Shown: positions 11,146 through 22,100 of the stretch, one piece after another | How the letters are laid out: the number at the start of each line of letters is the position of its first letter | How positions within the stretch are numbered: the first letter of the stretch is position 1 | From: Stramenopiles sp. TOSAG23-6 | Lineage: Eukaryota > Sar | DNA: 32,329 bases | Direction of reading: 5' to 3' | Assembly: GCA_900128565.1 (NCBI GenBank) | Contig: LT635959.1 | Location: 1 to 32,329 of the forward strand | Position numbers and translations under genes: made by a program | The notes under the pieces: model-generated | The model's input: the letters and a program-made list of their open reading frames with translations, nothing else | Databases searched by the model: none | Told to the model about the DNA's origin: nothing

Positions 11146-13044
11146 ATGAAGAAAATTAATACCGATGATTCACTTTTTCAGGATTTTACTTCTTCTGAAA
11201 ATATTAGTATTATAAGTACTTGGAAAGCACAACGGACAGTTGAAAATGTCGCGACGCAAACAAAATACATTGAAACAGAATCCGAAGGCACACAAACTAG
11301 AATTCCTGTATCAAAAGGTTCACAAACAGTGCGAAAACAATTGGAAGATATTGAAAAAGGTTTGCTTCTTGGTGCATCACGCCTAGAAAAAGAATCGCGA
11401 GCTATTTCAAGCTTCTTGAGCCGTGTTACACCACAAATGTCAAAGCAACTGAGACAGAATGTAGATAGCCATGCCTTTGACGGTTTCTATGATTTTTCAG
11501 GGACTCTAGGTAACGCCACGAGTTCCACGTTGGATATTAAACATGCACTTATATATGAATGGGCCGAATGTGCACCGTCGTTTAAAACACATGTTGCAAA
11601 GGCAATAGCTAATGGTGAAGATAGACCAGTTGGTTTAGAATGCACAGGTCTGTCCTGGAATTCGAATGGTGCTGTGGTCTGTGCAACGTTTGGACGTACA
11701 GACCATAATGGCTGGTGTTGCCATGCACTTAATAGTAAACCAGCATTATGTGTTTGGAATATATTTAGTCGTGATTTAAAATGTGGTGCTCCTCAATTAG
11801 TATACGAAACAAGTTCATGCCTCACTTGTATTTCGTGTCATCCTACTAATCCAGCAATAGTGGCAGTAGGAACTTTTAACGGTGAAGTTTTGGTCTTTAA
11901 CATTGGAAAAGATGATGCACTTGAAGCATCGTCTCAAATAGACGATTATTTTCATCGTGAACCTGTATCATCAATTGAATGGATATCATCATCTCCTGGA
12001 GAACCATTGCAAATAGCAAGTATAAGTGGAGATGGAAAAGTGTTATTTTGGGAGCGAAAGAGTAAGCTTAAATATCCATCCGGTGGTTTTCTATTGTTAC
12101 CACAAAAAGGCCATCAAAGAGGGGAAGATAATAGAGATCGATTGTATAGCAGTAATCGACGGGGCAAGGATGAAAGAAATTTAGGTGGTATTTCGTTATC
12201 GTTTTCCCAGGTAGGTTCCTTATCCTCGTCATTTGTCACTGGTACAGAGGCGGGAGGAATGTTCAAATCATTTTTACGTACGGGTATTTCACGTAAAATT
12301 AGTCAACCGAAATATAAAGGTTGGTCGCGCAATGCATCGAGAGTTCTTGATTCAACTCCAAAAAATACAAAGGTGAAACTTCAACGTCATGTGGAAGAAT
12401 TTGTAAAAACAAATAGAAGGAATATATCTGAGATTACTGCAGATTTAATATATCTTTCAAAACCGCCACCTCATCTAATTTTTCCTGGTTGCACTGGATT
12501 TGCATTTGATCGGCACATTGGTCCTGTTTATTCATTGGCTTGTTCTCCATTTAGTAGGAACATTTTTCTATCTGGTGGTGCCGATGGCCATGTTAGATTA
12601 AATTCTATGCTTAATGTTAAAGCAATATCAACATTAGAAGTTTCATCAACTTATGTTTATAGTGTTGCCTGGTCCGCGTTTAGACCACTGTTATTTGCTA
12701 CAGGTACTGAAGATGGATCTATTTTCTTGTATGATCTTTTTGCAAATCAACATTGTCCTATAGAAACTTTAATTCCATCTGAGTTTTCTACTGTTCCAGG
12801 ATATGGCCGTGTTTGTATTACTGATAGTAACGGCAGAAGTAATGAAGTTGGAGCAGCTGTAAATTGTATTTGTTTTAATCCGAGGCAGAGGGATTTCCTC
12901 GCTGCTGGTGATGCGAGTGGCGCTATTTGGATATGGAAATTACCATGGCATCTTTCTAATGAACAGCAAGGTGAATTATCTGAACTAGAATTTATAGGTA
13001 TGGATAACAATAACCAACACGATACAGATTCAAAATTTAATTAG
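11146..13044 (+). CDS. DYNC2I2: Dynein-2 intermediate chain WDR34-like (DYNC2I2)
   Basis: Uninterrupted 632-residue protein. The N-terminus carries three TQT-type peptides (VATQT about 36-39, EGTQT about 48-51, KGSQT about 57-61), which resemble the LC8 (DYNLL) light-chain binding motif, then a short helical stretch. From about residue 165 a WD40 propeller follows. ECTGLSWNSNGAVVCATFGRTDH, FNGEVLVFNI, ISGDGKVLFWER, GPVYSLACSPFSRNIFLSGGADGHVRL and FLAAGDASGAIWIWKL are the best blades; the GPVYSLACSPF block closely matches WDR34 of animals. WDR34 pairs with WDR60 in the dynein-2 motor that carries IFT cargo from tip to base in cilia. No introner interrupts this gene. The length is slightly above the human protein (about 536). 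An axonemal dynein intermediate chain is the alternative but fits less well. Confidence 0.85.
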   Translation: MKKINTDDSLFQDFTSSENISIISTWKAQRTVENVATQTKYIETESEGTQTRIPVSKGSQTVRKQLEDIEKGLLLGASRLEKESRAISSFLSRVTPQMSKQLRQNVDSHAFDGFYDFSGTLGNATSSTLDIKHALIYEWAECAPSFKTHVAKAIANGEDRPVGLECTGLSWNSNGAVVCATFGRTDHNGWCCHALNSKPALCVWNIFSRDLKCGAPQLVYETSSCLTCISCHPTNPAIVAVGTFNGEVLVFNIGKDDALEASSQIDDYFHREPVSSIEWISSSPGEPLQIASISGDGKVLFWERKSKLKYPSGGFLLLPQKGHQRGEDNRDRLYSSNRRGKDERNLGGISLSFSQVGSLSSSFVTGTEAGGMFKSFLRTGISRKISQPKYKGWSRNASRVLDSTPKNTKVKLQRHVEEFVKTNRRNISEITADLIYLSKPPPHLIFPGCTGFAFDRHIGPVYSLACSPFSRNIFLSGGADGHVRLNSMLNVKAISTLEVSSTYVYSVAWSAFRPLLFATGTEDGSIFLYDLFANQHCPIETLIPSEFSTVPGYGRVCITDSNGRSNEVGAAVNCICFNPRQRDFLAAGDASGAIWIWKLPWHLSNEQQGELSELEFIGMDNNNQHDTDSKFN

Positions 13045-13091
13045 AAAATAATAAATAATTCAACTGAGTGAAATCGAATGTAGTATAATTA

Positions 13092-16000
13092 TTACTTGGC
13101 ATGCACAGCAGCATCTTTCACTTCAACGTAAGCCCGAACTGGATACAATGGCATTCTTCTTTGAAATATTTCCAGACCATCGGCATTAATGTTTTGTGAC
13201 TTTTCTGAGACGGACCTTTTCTCATTAGGATTTCTTACCAGCGTTGATTTAACTTCATTTCCAGTCGATACACAACAAAATACAGAACGTTCACTTCCAT
13301 CTTCAGCAATATAGGCATCAAAAAATTCAAGAAGCCGAGCAGGGGTATGTATTGCGAAAAAATATCTTTTTTTTGGTTTAAAAAATTTGTTAGGTACATT
13401 TTTTTATGGTTTTATGTTTTTTTGTTTTGAAATTCATTATGAAAACGTACAATATTCAACACAGCTGCGGCATCGCGTTCTTTTTCATTAAATAGAAACG
13501 TTCTACCTGAAATCTGTTGCCACATTTTTGAAGATTCTTCATTTAATGTTTTCGGTGTTTCTGAGAGCTGAGCAGCCAACGATTTTTTGTGCAAGTTGAA
13601 TGAATTAAATGCATTTTTCAAATGGTTTGGGTTATTTTTATCAATATCACCAGTATCTTGTTTTGCACCACCGTTCATTTCAACAAGAAGTTTACGGAAA
13701 TCTTTCAAAAATAGGAGAATACGATCCTCTAAATATTCTCCAGTAGCCTTATCACTTTGTATAATAATTTGACAACCTAGTACACCCCACTCCGTTGCCA
13801 TTCCTGACCATACGAGATAGCCTAATTGTTCTTTTGTCCGTAGTTGATCATAACAGGGTTCATTCATAATATTCATGAGTAACTGTAACACTGCTGACCT
13901 TTCACCACCATCAGGAAATATTCCATCTGATTCTGAATCATTACTATTTGATATATTTGAAGGATTAATACTTTCTACAGGACAATCCATTCCACACTGA
14001 AAAACATACCGAATTGCATTACAAACCTGTTCAGGATTAGATTCTTTATGTTCAAAATAGTATACAGTTTTGGTATCTAATCGAACAGAACGTGGTGCAG
14101 GTTGTTGTGATGCAAAAAGACGCGAACATTTCAACAACTCAGGAACCAAAATAGCGCATTGTTTTGCATCTGACGTAAGACAATTGCCATGTATTAAAGT
14201 TTCACAAAATATTCGATGAAGTAAACGAGGTATAAATGCATTGACTTGTTCATGTGTAATATCATCAATTACAGCAAGTTTATCTCTATAATGCCATTGT
14301 GGATTTAATAGAGCATGACGTGTACAATACATTGCATGTTGATACGGTGCTTCCATCTCAAAATCTTCATATCCGCGTTTCAATTTATTCTTCAGACTTA
14401 TAAATCTCGGAATGTTTCCTTTTTTTTCTGATATTTCAAAAGACTTCATTTTCTCTACAATTTTCTTCAAGAGAATGGACATTTTACTATTATACCCACT
14501 CAAAACTAATTCTAAACCAGACCAACTTTCAGATAGCGCATAATTCAAACCAGCTAATTCAGCAAAATAGCTAAACTCTGTAAGTTCATCGGTAATCATA
14601 CGTTGATATAATGATACCATTACTGAAGCTTCAGGAGATTCATATGCAACAGGTGTTAACAATCGACAACAAAATGCCATTTTTGGAACTTCAAAATAAC
14701 CATCTTGTTTATACCATAATCGAATATAGTCTGTGTCGAGAATGACACGTGGCGGCTCGGTACACGTTTTTTTAATACCATTAGGTAGCGGATACAGTGC
14801 TAAATCTTCGGGTAAAAATGGATTAATTTTCGGCATAAAAACTTCAGATATAAATTCGTCACCAATTTCCCAATTTGTTTTGACTGTACTAGCAACAGAG
14901 TTGATACTATGTTCAGTTCCATACCATTTTTCTTTCATTAAAGAAATATTGGGGTTATCTGATGTATTTAATGTATTATTATCACAAACACCTAATTTTG
15001 AAACTACAAATACAAAACTATTCTCTGGTTTTAAATAATTTAAAAAGTTTTGAATTAAAGAAGAATCAAATTCACGAAATAAACTTCGACCAGTTAAAAC
15101 AAATTCCGCTGGATATTTCTGTAAATGACCCGCAATAGTAGTACAATTTGACATTGGCTTTCTTTTGGATTGAAATTTTAAACTAATTTCGTTTAATAAC
15201 TTACATTCTTCCCAGACTGATTCATCCGGTCCATGGGTTCGAAGCATCTTCAAATATGAAAATATTACAGAGCACACACCATTCACATTTTGAAGGCCTT
15301 CTTCAGTGACTTCCACGGTAACTTCAAACATAGAAAAGCATGACTGTGAACTACTTGTACCAGCACTTAGTTCATTGGCCCAACCTTTCGACTTTAAAAT
15401 AGACAAAATTGACCCTGCGCTCTCATGGCCGATCAAGTGAGACAGATATCGCATGTATTGTAGAAAAATATTTCAAAAAAAAAACCTTAAATTTGTTATG
15501 TACAAAATTTCGTACGAAAAAAAATTCGAATTTGAAAAAAAGTAAAACATACATGGGTTTCGTCTTCCAGTGTTTCTCAACAGGAGGACAAACAAACGTT
15601 AAACGAACATAACGAAGATCTTTTACTGGGATAATATTTACCTTTTTACAAAAACAATCCGTATAAGGATTTAACTCGAATGACGGTGCAGAAATTTCAG
15701 AATTTTTAATTTTTCCAAATTTTTCTCTTATCCACTTTTCTTGAACATCCAAAGTCTCACGACCGATGACGCATAGTTTCATTAAATTTGCCGAATAATG
15801 TTTGGCATGAAAATTAAGTAATGCTGAACGAACGTCAACTCCTTCTTTTTCTGGAATAGTTTTTAGTGTTTCCAAATTTCCAGTTCCGAATTTGTGCACT
15901 GGATGGTCTGGACGAGCTAAACTTTTACTCAACTGATAGAGGCGCCAATGATCAGACTGTAAATTTTTAGAATTTTCACTATCAACAGCTTTTAGTTCAC

Positions 16001-16427
16001 GCCCTGTAGCAGACGCGGTGAATAATGGTGCAATAAAGAACTGAGCAAAGCGATCAAGTGTACTTTCAAGGTGTTCATGATTCACGTGAAAGTGAAAGTT
16101 TGTACTCTCTGCTCCAGTAAATGCATTACTCATACCACCGTTACTTGAGAGATGAGCAGAGTAGCTATTTTCATCGGGGTATTTCTTTGTTCCTAAGAAA
16201 AGCATATGTTCAGTAAAATGAGCCAAACCGGGTAAATTATCAGGGTCGCTATAGTGACCAACCTTTACATCTAACGCTGCAGCTGCCTTGTCCGTCTGCT
16301 CATCTTGGATTAGCAAACAAGTGAGTTTATTCTCTAAAACAACAACTTTATAGTTACATTTATCATTGGCCGACTTCTCCACACCATTAGATAAGCGCAC
16401 TGCATCCATTGATCCATGTACCGGCAT
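13092..16427 (-). CDS. IDE: Insulin-degrading enzyme-like M16 metalloprotease
   Basis: Three exons, 16427-15553, 15452-13451 and 13346-13092, separated by two introners; joined they encode 1043 residues, close to the usual length of about 1000-1020. The inverted zinc motif HFTEH is at 70-74, and the distal zinc-binding Glu (AVDSE, about 151) is 77 residues after the second His, as in the family. Other family blocks are MLFLGTKKYPDENSYS, GGMSNAFTGAESTNFHFHV, YLSHLIGHESAGS, YNSKMSILLKKIVEKM, ELAGLNYALSESWSGL and LRTKEQLGYLVWSGMATEWGVLGCQIIIQS. The enzyme is a clam-shell peptidase that degrades small amyloidogenic and signal peptides, cytosolic or peroxisomal in animals. The end, VRAYVEVKDAAVHAK, shows no clear targeting signal. 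The frame and the conserved KP-x2-YL-x-HLIGH and NIT-PARLLEFF blocks are continuous only if both introners are removed at GT-AT. Confidence 0.9.
13347..13450 (-). other. Introner-like intron E (GT-AT, 104 nt)
   Basis: Sense strand begins GTACGTTTTCATAATGAA, carries ATGTACCTAACAAATT and ends TTCGCAATACAT. It joins AAT ATT to ACC CCT, giving NITPARLLEFF, which aligns without gap to the C-terminal region of insulin-degrading enzymes. It belongs with introns G and I to a subgroup with the palindrome TTCATNATGAA just after the donor. Confidence 0.75.
15453..15552 (-). other. Introner-like intron D (GT-AT, 100 nt)
   Basis: Sense strand begins GTATGTTTTAC, carries CGTACGAAATTTTGTACA followed by TAAC, then a T-run, GAAATATTTTTC and the end TACAATACAT. 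It joins CCC AT to G CGA, rebuilding K-x2-P-MRYLSHLIGHE of the M16 family. Exon and intron end share CAT, so the exact cut could slide by up to three bases. Confidence 0.78.
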
Positions 16428-16737
16428 TTCCCCCTTTCAATTGGTGATTCTTCGAATGTTGCGCTTTAGAAGACAAGTTTTTTTTTTCTCGACGCCGCTT
16501 CGATATTTATTTGGAATTTTTCGGTTTTGGTTAGGTTAGCTTAGGGTTAGGGTTGACGTTAATTTTTAATAATATTAACGTACCGTTGTGGGTTGCAGAC
16601 CTCCTCGGTATACACAAGGTAGGCCCTTATCAACGTACAATCTTTTGACAAGATACACCCTCTTGACGCAACACTAGTGAGCCAGGTCCCGATTCTAGTC
16701 GAAATCGTAGAAGGTGCGTCCTCCAACATTACACACG
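16428..16737. promoter_or_regulatory. Divergent promoter region with telobox
   Basis: Between insulin-degrading enzyme (-) and a secreted-protein gene (+). TTAGGGTTAGGGTTGA lies at 16541-16556, preceded by the related GGTTAGGTTAGC at 16529-16540. It is the third of five divergent promoters with the motif. Nothing else is recognised. Confidence 0.5.
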
Positions 16738-17519
16738 ATGAGACGACTCGTGATCCTTTCACTATGCACTATATATATATCCTCAACAAACTCCGCAACA
16801 CGCATACGTTGGGCTGATGAAACTGGTGCTCACCTCATATCACGTTATACAGTATATAGAAAAGGAAGTGAATATGATGACTTCCTGCTTGACTCGGAAC
16901 TGCCTACATACAATTATCCAGAAGCTGTACTTCCCCTACCGCAATACCTTCACCCAGAAGCTCTACACTTCCTACTAGAACATTCACGAGCCTTATCCTC
17001 TACTTGGGTGCTCCAAAATAATTTGCTTTTAGAGAAGTCTAACGAAAAAAAACCGTCGAAAACATAAAGGAGCTCATAAAAAAAGTATACGAAGTCCTCG
17101 AAACCTTTAGCAGTTTAGATGCCGATTTTGCACATGTAGACCCAGAATCTCTCCAAGCGTTCGTCAAAACTACAGCCAGAGAATTTTCCAGAGAAATATT
17201 GCAACTATCTAGATTTATAGAGAAACAGATAGATGAACAGCCCAGCAATTCTGATGAAGCAGAACTCTCTGAAATACACATTTTCTCCAAAGAAGTTGAA
17301 CAGCTGCTAGAAAATACAAGTCACTACTTCCGCACTATCGTTCCAGAATTAATACGCCAACGAAACACGAATCGAACGAAAAGAAGACCACTAGAAAGAC
17401 CACTAGATGATAGAGTGGACAAGGCGGAACTAAAGAGACTGCCTCTTCGACCATTTGAAGAAAATCGTCTTGAAGGAACTAATGGTTATGGCGGAGGTGG
17501 TTATGGTGGGTCAAAATAA
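16738..17519 (+). pseudogene. Secreted protein of unknown function, interrupted by a -1 frameshift
   Basis: From ATG 16738 the protein starts with a clear signal peptide (MRRLVILSLCTIYISSTNS). The frame runs to a stop at 17067. A second frame, one base back, is open from just before 17045 to 17519 with no break. The switch lies in a run of eight A at 17045-17052; nine A would give one continuous protein of about 260 residues. The second part is helical (VENIKELIKKVYEVLETFSSLD...) and ends in a basic stretch with RRPLERPLDDR and a GYGGGGYGG tail. I do not recognise the family. Because the whole second frame is well preserved, a homopolymer sequencing error or a very recent mutation is likelier than an old pseudogene. 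Programmed -1 slippage on the A-run is possible but unsupported. The typed class marks only the break. It is convergent with the dehydrogenase gene. Confidence 0.55.
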
Positions 17520-17626
17520 CTATTTATAAAAAATAACATTCCTTTGTTAACTTTTTGATTTTTTTTGTCTTGTTTTAGAACAAGGGTGTGTAAAATTTAA
17601 ACAAAAGTTGACTTTTTTTGTACTTT

Positions 17627-18805
17627 TTAATTAGCAAATACCTCAATCTCGTGAAGTAATTCTGTTTGAACTTCAACAAATCCATTTTTTTCTGTTTGTA
17701 ATCTTTGTTTGTATCGTCGGTAACTAGGTAAACGCAAATCATTAGCATTGAACACCGATGAATCATTAGCATCATCAGAGTTTCCTAAAATAGCTTGAAA
17801 CAATTGTTCTATTCTATAATATGGATCTAACTGATTTGTTTGATTCTTTAATTCGCTAAATGAATCTGAAGATTCTCCAATAAACCCTGAAATTAATCTA
17901 GGTTGCATTGCTACTATCATTTGGCCATTAATGGTTGGTGTATTATCATTTTTCGTGTCATCTCGATGAGTTTCAAATGCAAAAGGTGAGCCTGTTGAAC
18001 CTGCTGCAAGTAGTTCTATCATTAATGCTATAACACTACCTTTATGTCCACCAAATGGTAACTGACTACCCTGTAATGCAAGTGTTGGATCTGTCGTAGG
18101 GTTACCGGAAACGTCAACGGCAGCACCTTGAGGTAGTTTCTTCCCTTCCCTCTGAGCTATTTGTATTTCACCTCTAGCTGTTGCAGATGATGCCATATCA
18201 AAAACAAAGGGTTCAGTACTCCACTCTGTGCCTTTGTTTGATGGTTTTTGTGTGTGCTTACTATTTTCCTTTTTGTGTTGTTGTTGAACTCTAGGAAAAC
18301 CAAAAGACATTGGGTTTGTACCATACACACGCTCTTTCCCACCTGGGCTATGAGCCACAAATGCTTTCGTATTGACGAATACTAAAGAGGCGATACCTTC
18401 CCGAGCCAACGTCTCGGCTTCGTACCAAAGTGCACTGAAATGTGCAGAGTTTTTGAAAGCAGCGACAGCAATTCCATTAGATTTCGCCTTATCAACAAGA
18501 AGTGGTCGCATAGCTTCAAAGCCAGGGATTGCAAATCCCGATTTACAGTCTACTCGAATGAGTCCTGGTGCTGCATCCGTGACTTTAGGAGATGTCGTTC
18601 CATCAATTTTACCACTGATGAGAGCAGAGCAATACCCAGGGACTCTAAAAAGTCCATGACTTAAACAGCCATCACGTTCAGCTGCAGTTATAACATTTGC
18701 TAATACCTTTGAAGAAACTTGATTTAACCCTGACTTATTGAGAGCACGAAAAGATAATCTTCGGATCTGAGACAGTGTTAGAGAAGATGTTTGTGCCATA
18801 CACAA
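17627..18805 (-). CDS. Malate/L-lactate dehydrogenase family (Ldh_2) oxidoreductase
   Basis: Single-exon protein of 392 residues, near the family's usual 340-390. Family blocks are present: CLSHGLFRVPGY (about 52-63), AVAAFKNSAHFSALWYEAE (with the conserved NSxHF), SLVFVNTKAFVAHSPGGKERVYGTNPMSFGFPR, FVFDMASSATARGEI and LPFGGHKGSVIALMIELLAAG. These are the NAD(P)-dependent Ldh_2-type dehydrogenases (bacterial-style malate, sulfolactate or ureidoglycolate dehydrogenases), not related to ordinary LDH/MDH. The exact 2-hydroxyacid substrate cannot be told from sequence. A Lys/Gln-rich insertion (QQQHKKENSKHTQKPSNKG, about 175-193) is unusual. The start may be the Met at 18805 or the one two codons later. 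No targeting peptide or introner is seen, so it is probably cytosolic. Confidence 0.88.
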   Translation of the reverse strand: MCMAQTSSLTLSQIRRLSFRALNKSGLNQVSSKVLANVITAAERDGCLSHGLFRVPGYCSALISGKIDGTTSPKVTDAAPGLIRVDCKSGFAIPGFEAMRPLLVDKAKSNGIAVAAFKNSAHFSALWYEAETLAREGIASLVFVNTKAFVAHSPGGKERVYGTNPMSFGFPRVQQQHKKENSKHTQKPSNKGTEWSTEPFVFDMASSATARGEIQIAQREGKKLPQGAAVDVSGNPTTDPTLALQGSQLPFGGHKGSVIALMIELLAAGSTGSPFAFETHRDDTKNDNTPTINGQMIVAMQPRLISGFIGESSDSFSELKNQTNQLDPYYRIEQLFQAILGNSDDANDSSVFNANDLRLPSYRRYKQRLQTEKNGFVEVQTELLHEIEVFAN

Positions 18806-19154
18806 AAATAGGCAAATGCTAGGTGAAATGTGGAATTATATGCCTAGCTCTGAATGCTTTCAAGCTCGTGAGATGGGTGAGATGATGAAGTGAAAAGAAA
18901 ACTTTTGAAAGCAAGTTTTGTCGAGATTAATCTCGAAAACATCAATTGGCCGCAATTGGCCGAGTAACTGTTTGACTGCTGTCAAAAAGCAAATTGAAAC
19001 AGGTTTGACAGGTTCGTACCCGAGATTTATTTAAAAGAAACATAAAAATAGCAAAGAAATGATTTTGAGAATGTTTTATAATATATAAGACAAATGAAAT
19101 CATTTAATGTAATAACTATACGTACATATCCAGAAACTTTACACCAAATCTGAA
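18806..19154. other. Intergenic region with 16-bp palindrome
   Basis: Gap between the ABC transporter 3' end and the dehydrogenase 5' end, both on the minus strand. It contains TCGAGATTAATCTCGA, a perfect 16-base palindrome, at 18921-18936, followed by the tandem CAATTGGCCG/CAATTGGCCG at about 18943-18962. These could be binding sites upstream of the dehydrogenase gene, but no factor can be assigned. Confidence 0.4.
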
Positions 19155-22100
19155 TCAATTTTTCTTTCCATTTGCAATACTAATCAGTTTTTTGGCTCTA
19201 GTTTGTCCCAAATCCAAAAGAAGGGATAAGAATTCTCCTCTCTTTTTCAAGGTATTAATATTTTCATTTTCATCATATGAAGCTACTAATTCTTTTGGTG
19301 TACCAAATTCTGATACTATCCCATCATCCATTACAATAATTCGGTCACAATCAATAATTGTTGAGAGTCGATGAGCGATAAAAATACAAGTACAGCTGGC
19401 GAATTCTTCACGAATCGTGTTTTGAACTAGTATATCTGTATCATAGTCAACACTTGCTGTTGCTTCATCTAACATTAGAATTTTACAATTCTTTAATAAA
19501 GCTCTTCCCAAACACAATAATTGTCTCTGTCCTACACTGAAATTAGATCCACTTTCTGTTACAACTGATGATAAACCACCTTCTCTCGCTTCAATAACAT
19601 CTTTTAACTGACATCTACCGAGAGCATCCCATATTGTTTCATCTGAACATGTTTCAAATGGATCCAAGTTTGAACGAACAGTGCCGTAAAATAATACTGG
19701 ATCTTGTGGAATTATTGCAAGTCTTGAACGAAGTGTGTGCAATCCAAGTTTTGAGATATCTCGTCCATCAATTTTAATGCAACCACCTGCATGTTCAACT
19801 AAACGATAAAGTGCTACAAGTAGAGAAGACTTACCAGCCCCAGTTCTGCCACAGACGCCAATTTTTTCACCGCCATTAATTGCTACAGAGACACCACGAA
19901 GAGCAAGAGGGAGACCAGGTCTATAACGAAGTTGTACATCCTGAAATTCAATAAGTCCCTTTGAAGGCCATACAACGGATTGGGTAGCTAGAGTTTGCTC
20001 ACCAACATTATTATTATGAACCACCATCACAGTTTCATTCTCCTTTACTATACTTGGCGGATCACATGGTAAATGTCGTGGAGCCTCACTTTCAAAATTA
20101 CTATACGGATTCGATGTACTTGCTCCCATATACTCCATAAGTCTTTCTACTGCATTTAAATGAGTCTCCGTTTCAGCAACTTGCCTAACACCCCAACTCA
20201 AAGTCCCCATTACTTGAGTTATATACACTAAAGCTAAACCAACCATTGGTGCATTTTTCTTCGCATTTTCGTTTTCGCCGAAATGTAAGGTTGCGACAAC
20301 TGCAGTTGCAAATATTAAACTACTTCCAAGAAATTCAAGTCGTATACCTAACCATCTATTTGCTGAATTTCCATGAAAAAACGCTCGATGATGAGTGTCA
20401 AGAAGCGCACAATTACGTGTTGCTAAATGTACTTTGGAAAAATATTTCAAAAAAAAAATTCAAAATTTGTTAGGTACAAAATTTCGTACGAAAAAAAGTT
20501 CGAAATTGAAAATAAATAAAACATACATAATCTCCAATACAAAAGGAACGAATTGAAGGTAAACCTGAAAGAGTTTCACTTAAATTTGAAAAGATTGGAG
20601 CTGAAGCAAGAGATCCTATACGCTTTAATTCACGTGAAGTTTGTCTATAAAACTGTAAAATTAAATAATACATAATTAATAATGGTACTAAGGGAATTGC
20701 CATATAATATCCATTAATATAACAAACCAAAGCTAATGTGCCAATAACCTCAAATATACATCGTATCATGGTGCTCATCGCTTCCCGTAATTGATTATCA
20801 GCCAGATCTACATCTTCTGAACATCGACTTAATATTCGCCCGGATGGAGTTGTCTCAAAAAACGTTAAAGGAGATAAAAGTAATGAAGTTAAAAATTCAT
20901 TATGAAGATTTGTTGCTGCTCGAAGACCACCAATACTAAAAAATAATTGACATAGGAAATATGCAACCAAAGCACCGAATGTCCAAAGAGCATAAAATCC
21001 TAGCCACCAGTAGTGAGAATGCTCTGGATTAACTTCCGCTGCATCTTCAGTCCAAAATGCCAACCAAAGATTTGTAAAAATTTGAATTGCTTGCTGTAGA
21101 CTAAACATAAACGATAGACATATGATGACAAAAATTGCTGTTGAATTTCCTTCGATTCGCTTATTACTTTTAGGATTTCTCGCAAACATCTTAAAATACA
21201 TTAATATTACTGCCATTTGAACGCTACCTTTTTGTCTAGCATCTTTCTCAGTTAAATGACCAGCTAATCCTTTCCCTTGAAACTGTTTTTTATCTAACTT
21301 TGTTTTATCTTCATTAACTTCACTCTCACTCACTTTGTCTTTTTCTATTTTCAATGTAATCTCATTTGTTGTTTTATTTATAATATCATTTTCATTTATC
21401 TTTTCTTCATCAACTCCATGTGATGCCATATGTTCCAAAAAGTTTTGTGATGATTCTTTTAAATTTGCAAATGAACCATCATCAACAATACAACCATCTT
21501 TTAAGACAAGCACACGATCAACTCGAGGTAATAAATGAAGCTGATGCGTAGCCACGATCCGAGTTTTGCCAGTCATTTTAAATAAACCATCAAAAATTAA
21601 TCGACCAACGTGAGAATCAAGAGCACTGAAAACATCATCAAAAACAAAAATCTCACTATCTGAATAGAACGCACGGGCAAGAGCTATTCTTTGTTTTTGA
21701 CCACCGGATAAATTGATTCCCTTTTCACCAATTTCAGTTGAATCGCCGGCAGGGAGTAATTCAAAATCATATTTCAACTGACTAAATTCAATTGCTCTAC
21801 TGTATAATTCTCTATCAAATGGTTCAGATCCGCGAGATAAGCATATATTTTCCCTCACAGTAGCATTTACAATCCACGCTGTTTGGGGTACATAAGCTGT
21901 TGTTCCACAAGTCTGTAGACTTCCTTCCGTGTATATCATTTCACCTAAAATACTTGATAGTAGACTTGATTTACCGCTACCCACAGAACCACACACTGCT
22001 ATTAATTGACCTTTTTCAATAGATAAATTAATATCATTTAGACTAAAACCAATTTCATCATCATATTTTGCTTCTTCAGGAGAAGATTGTTTCCCTTCTG

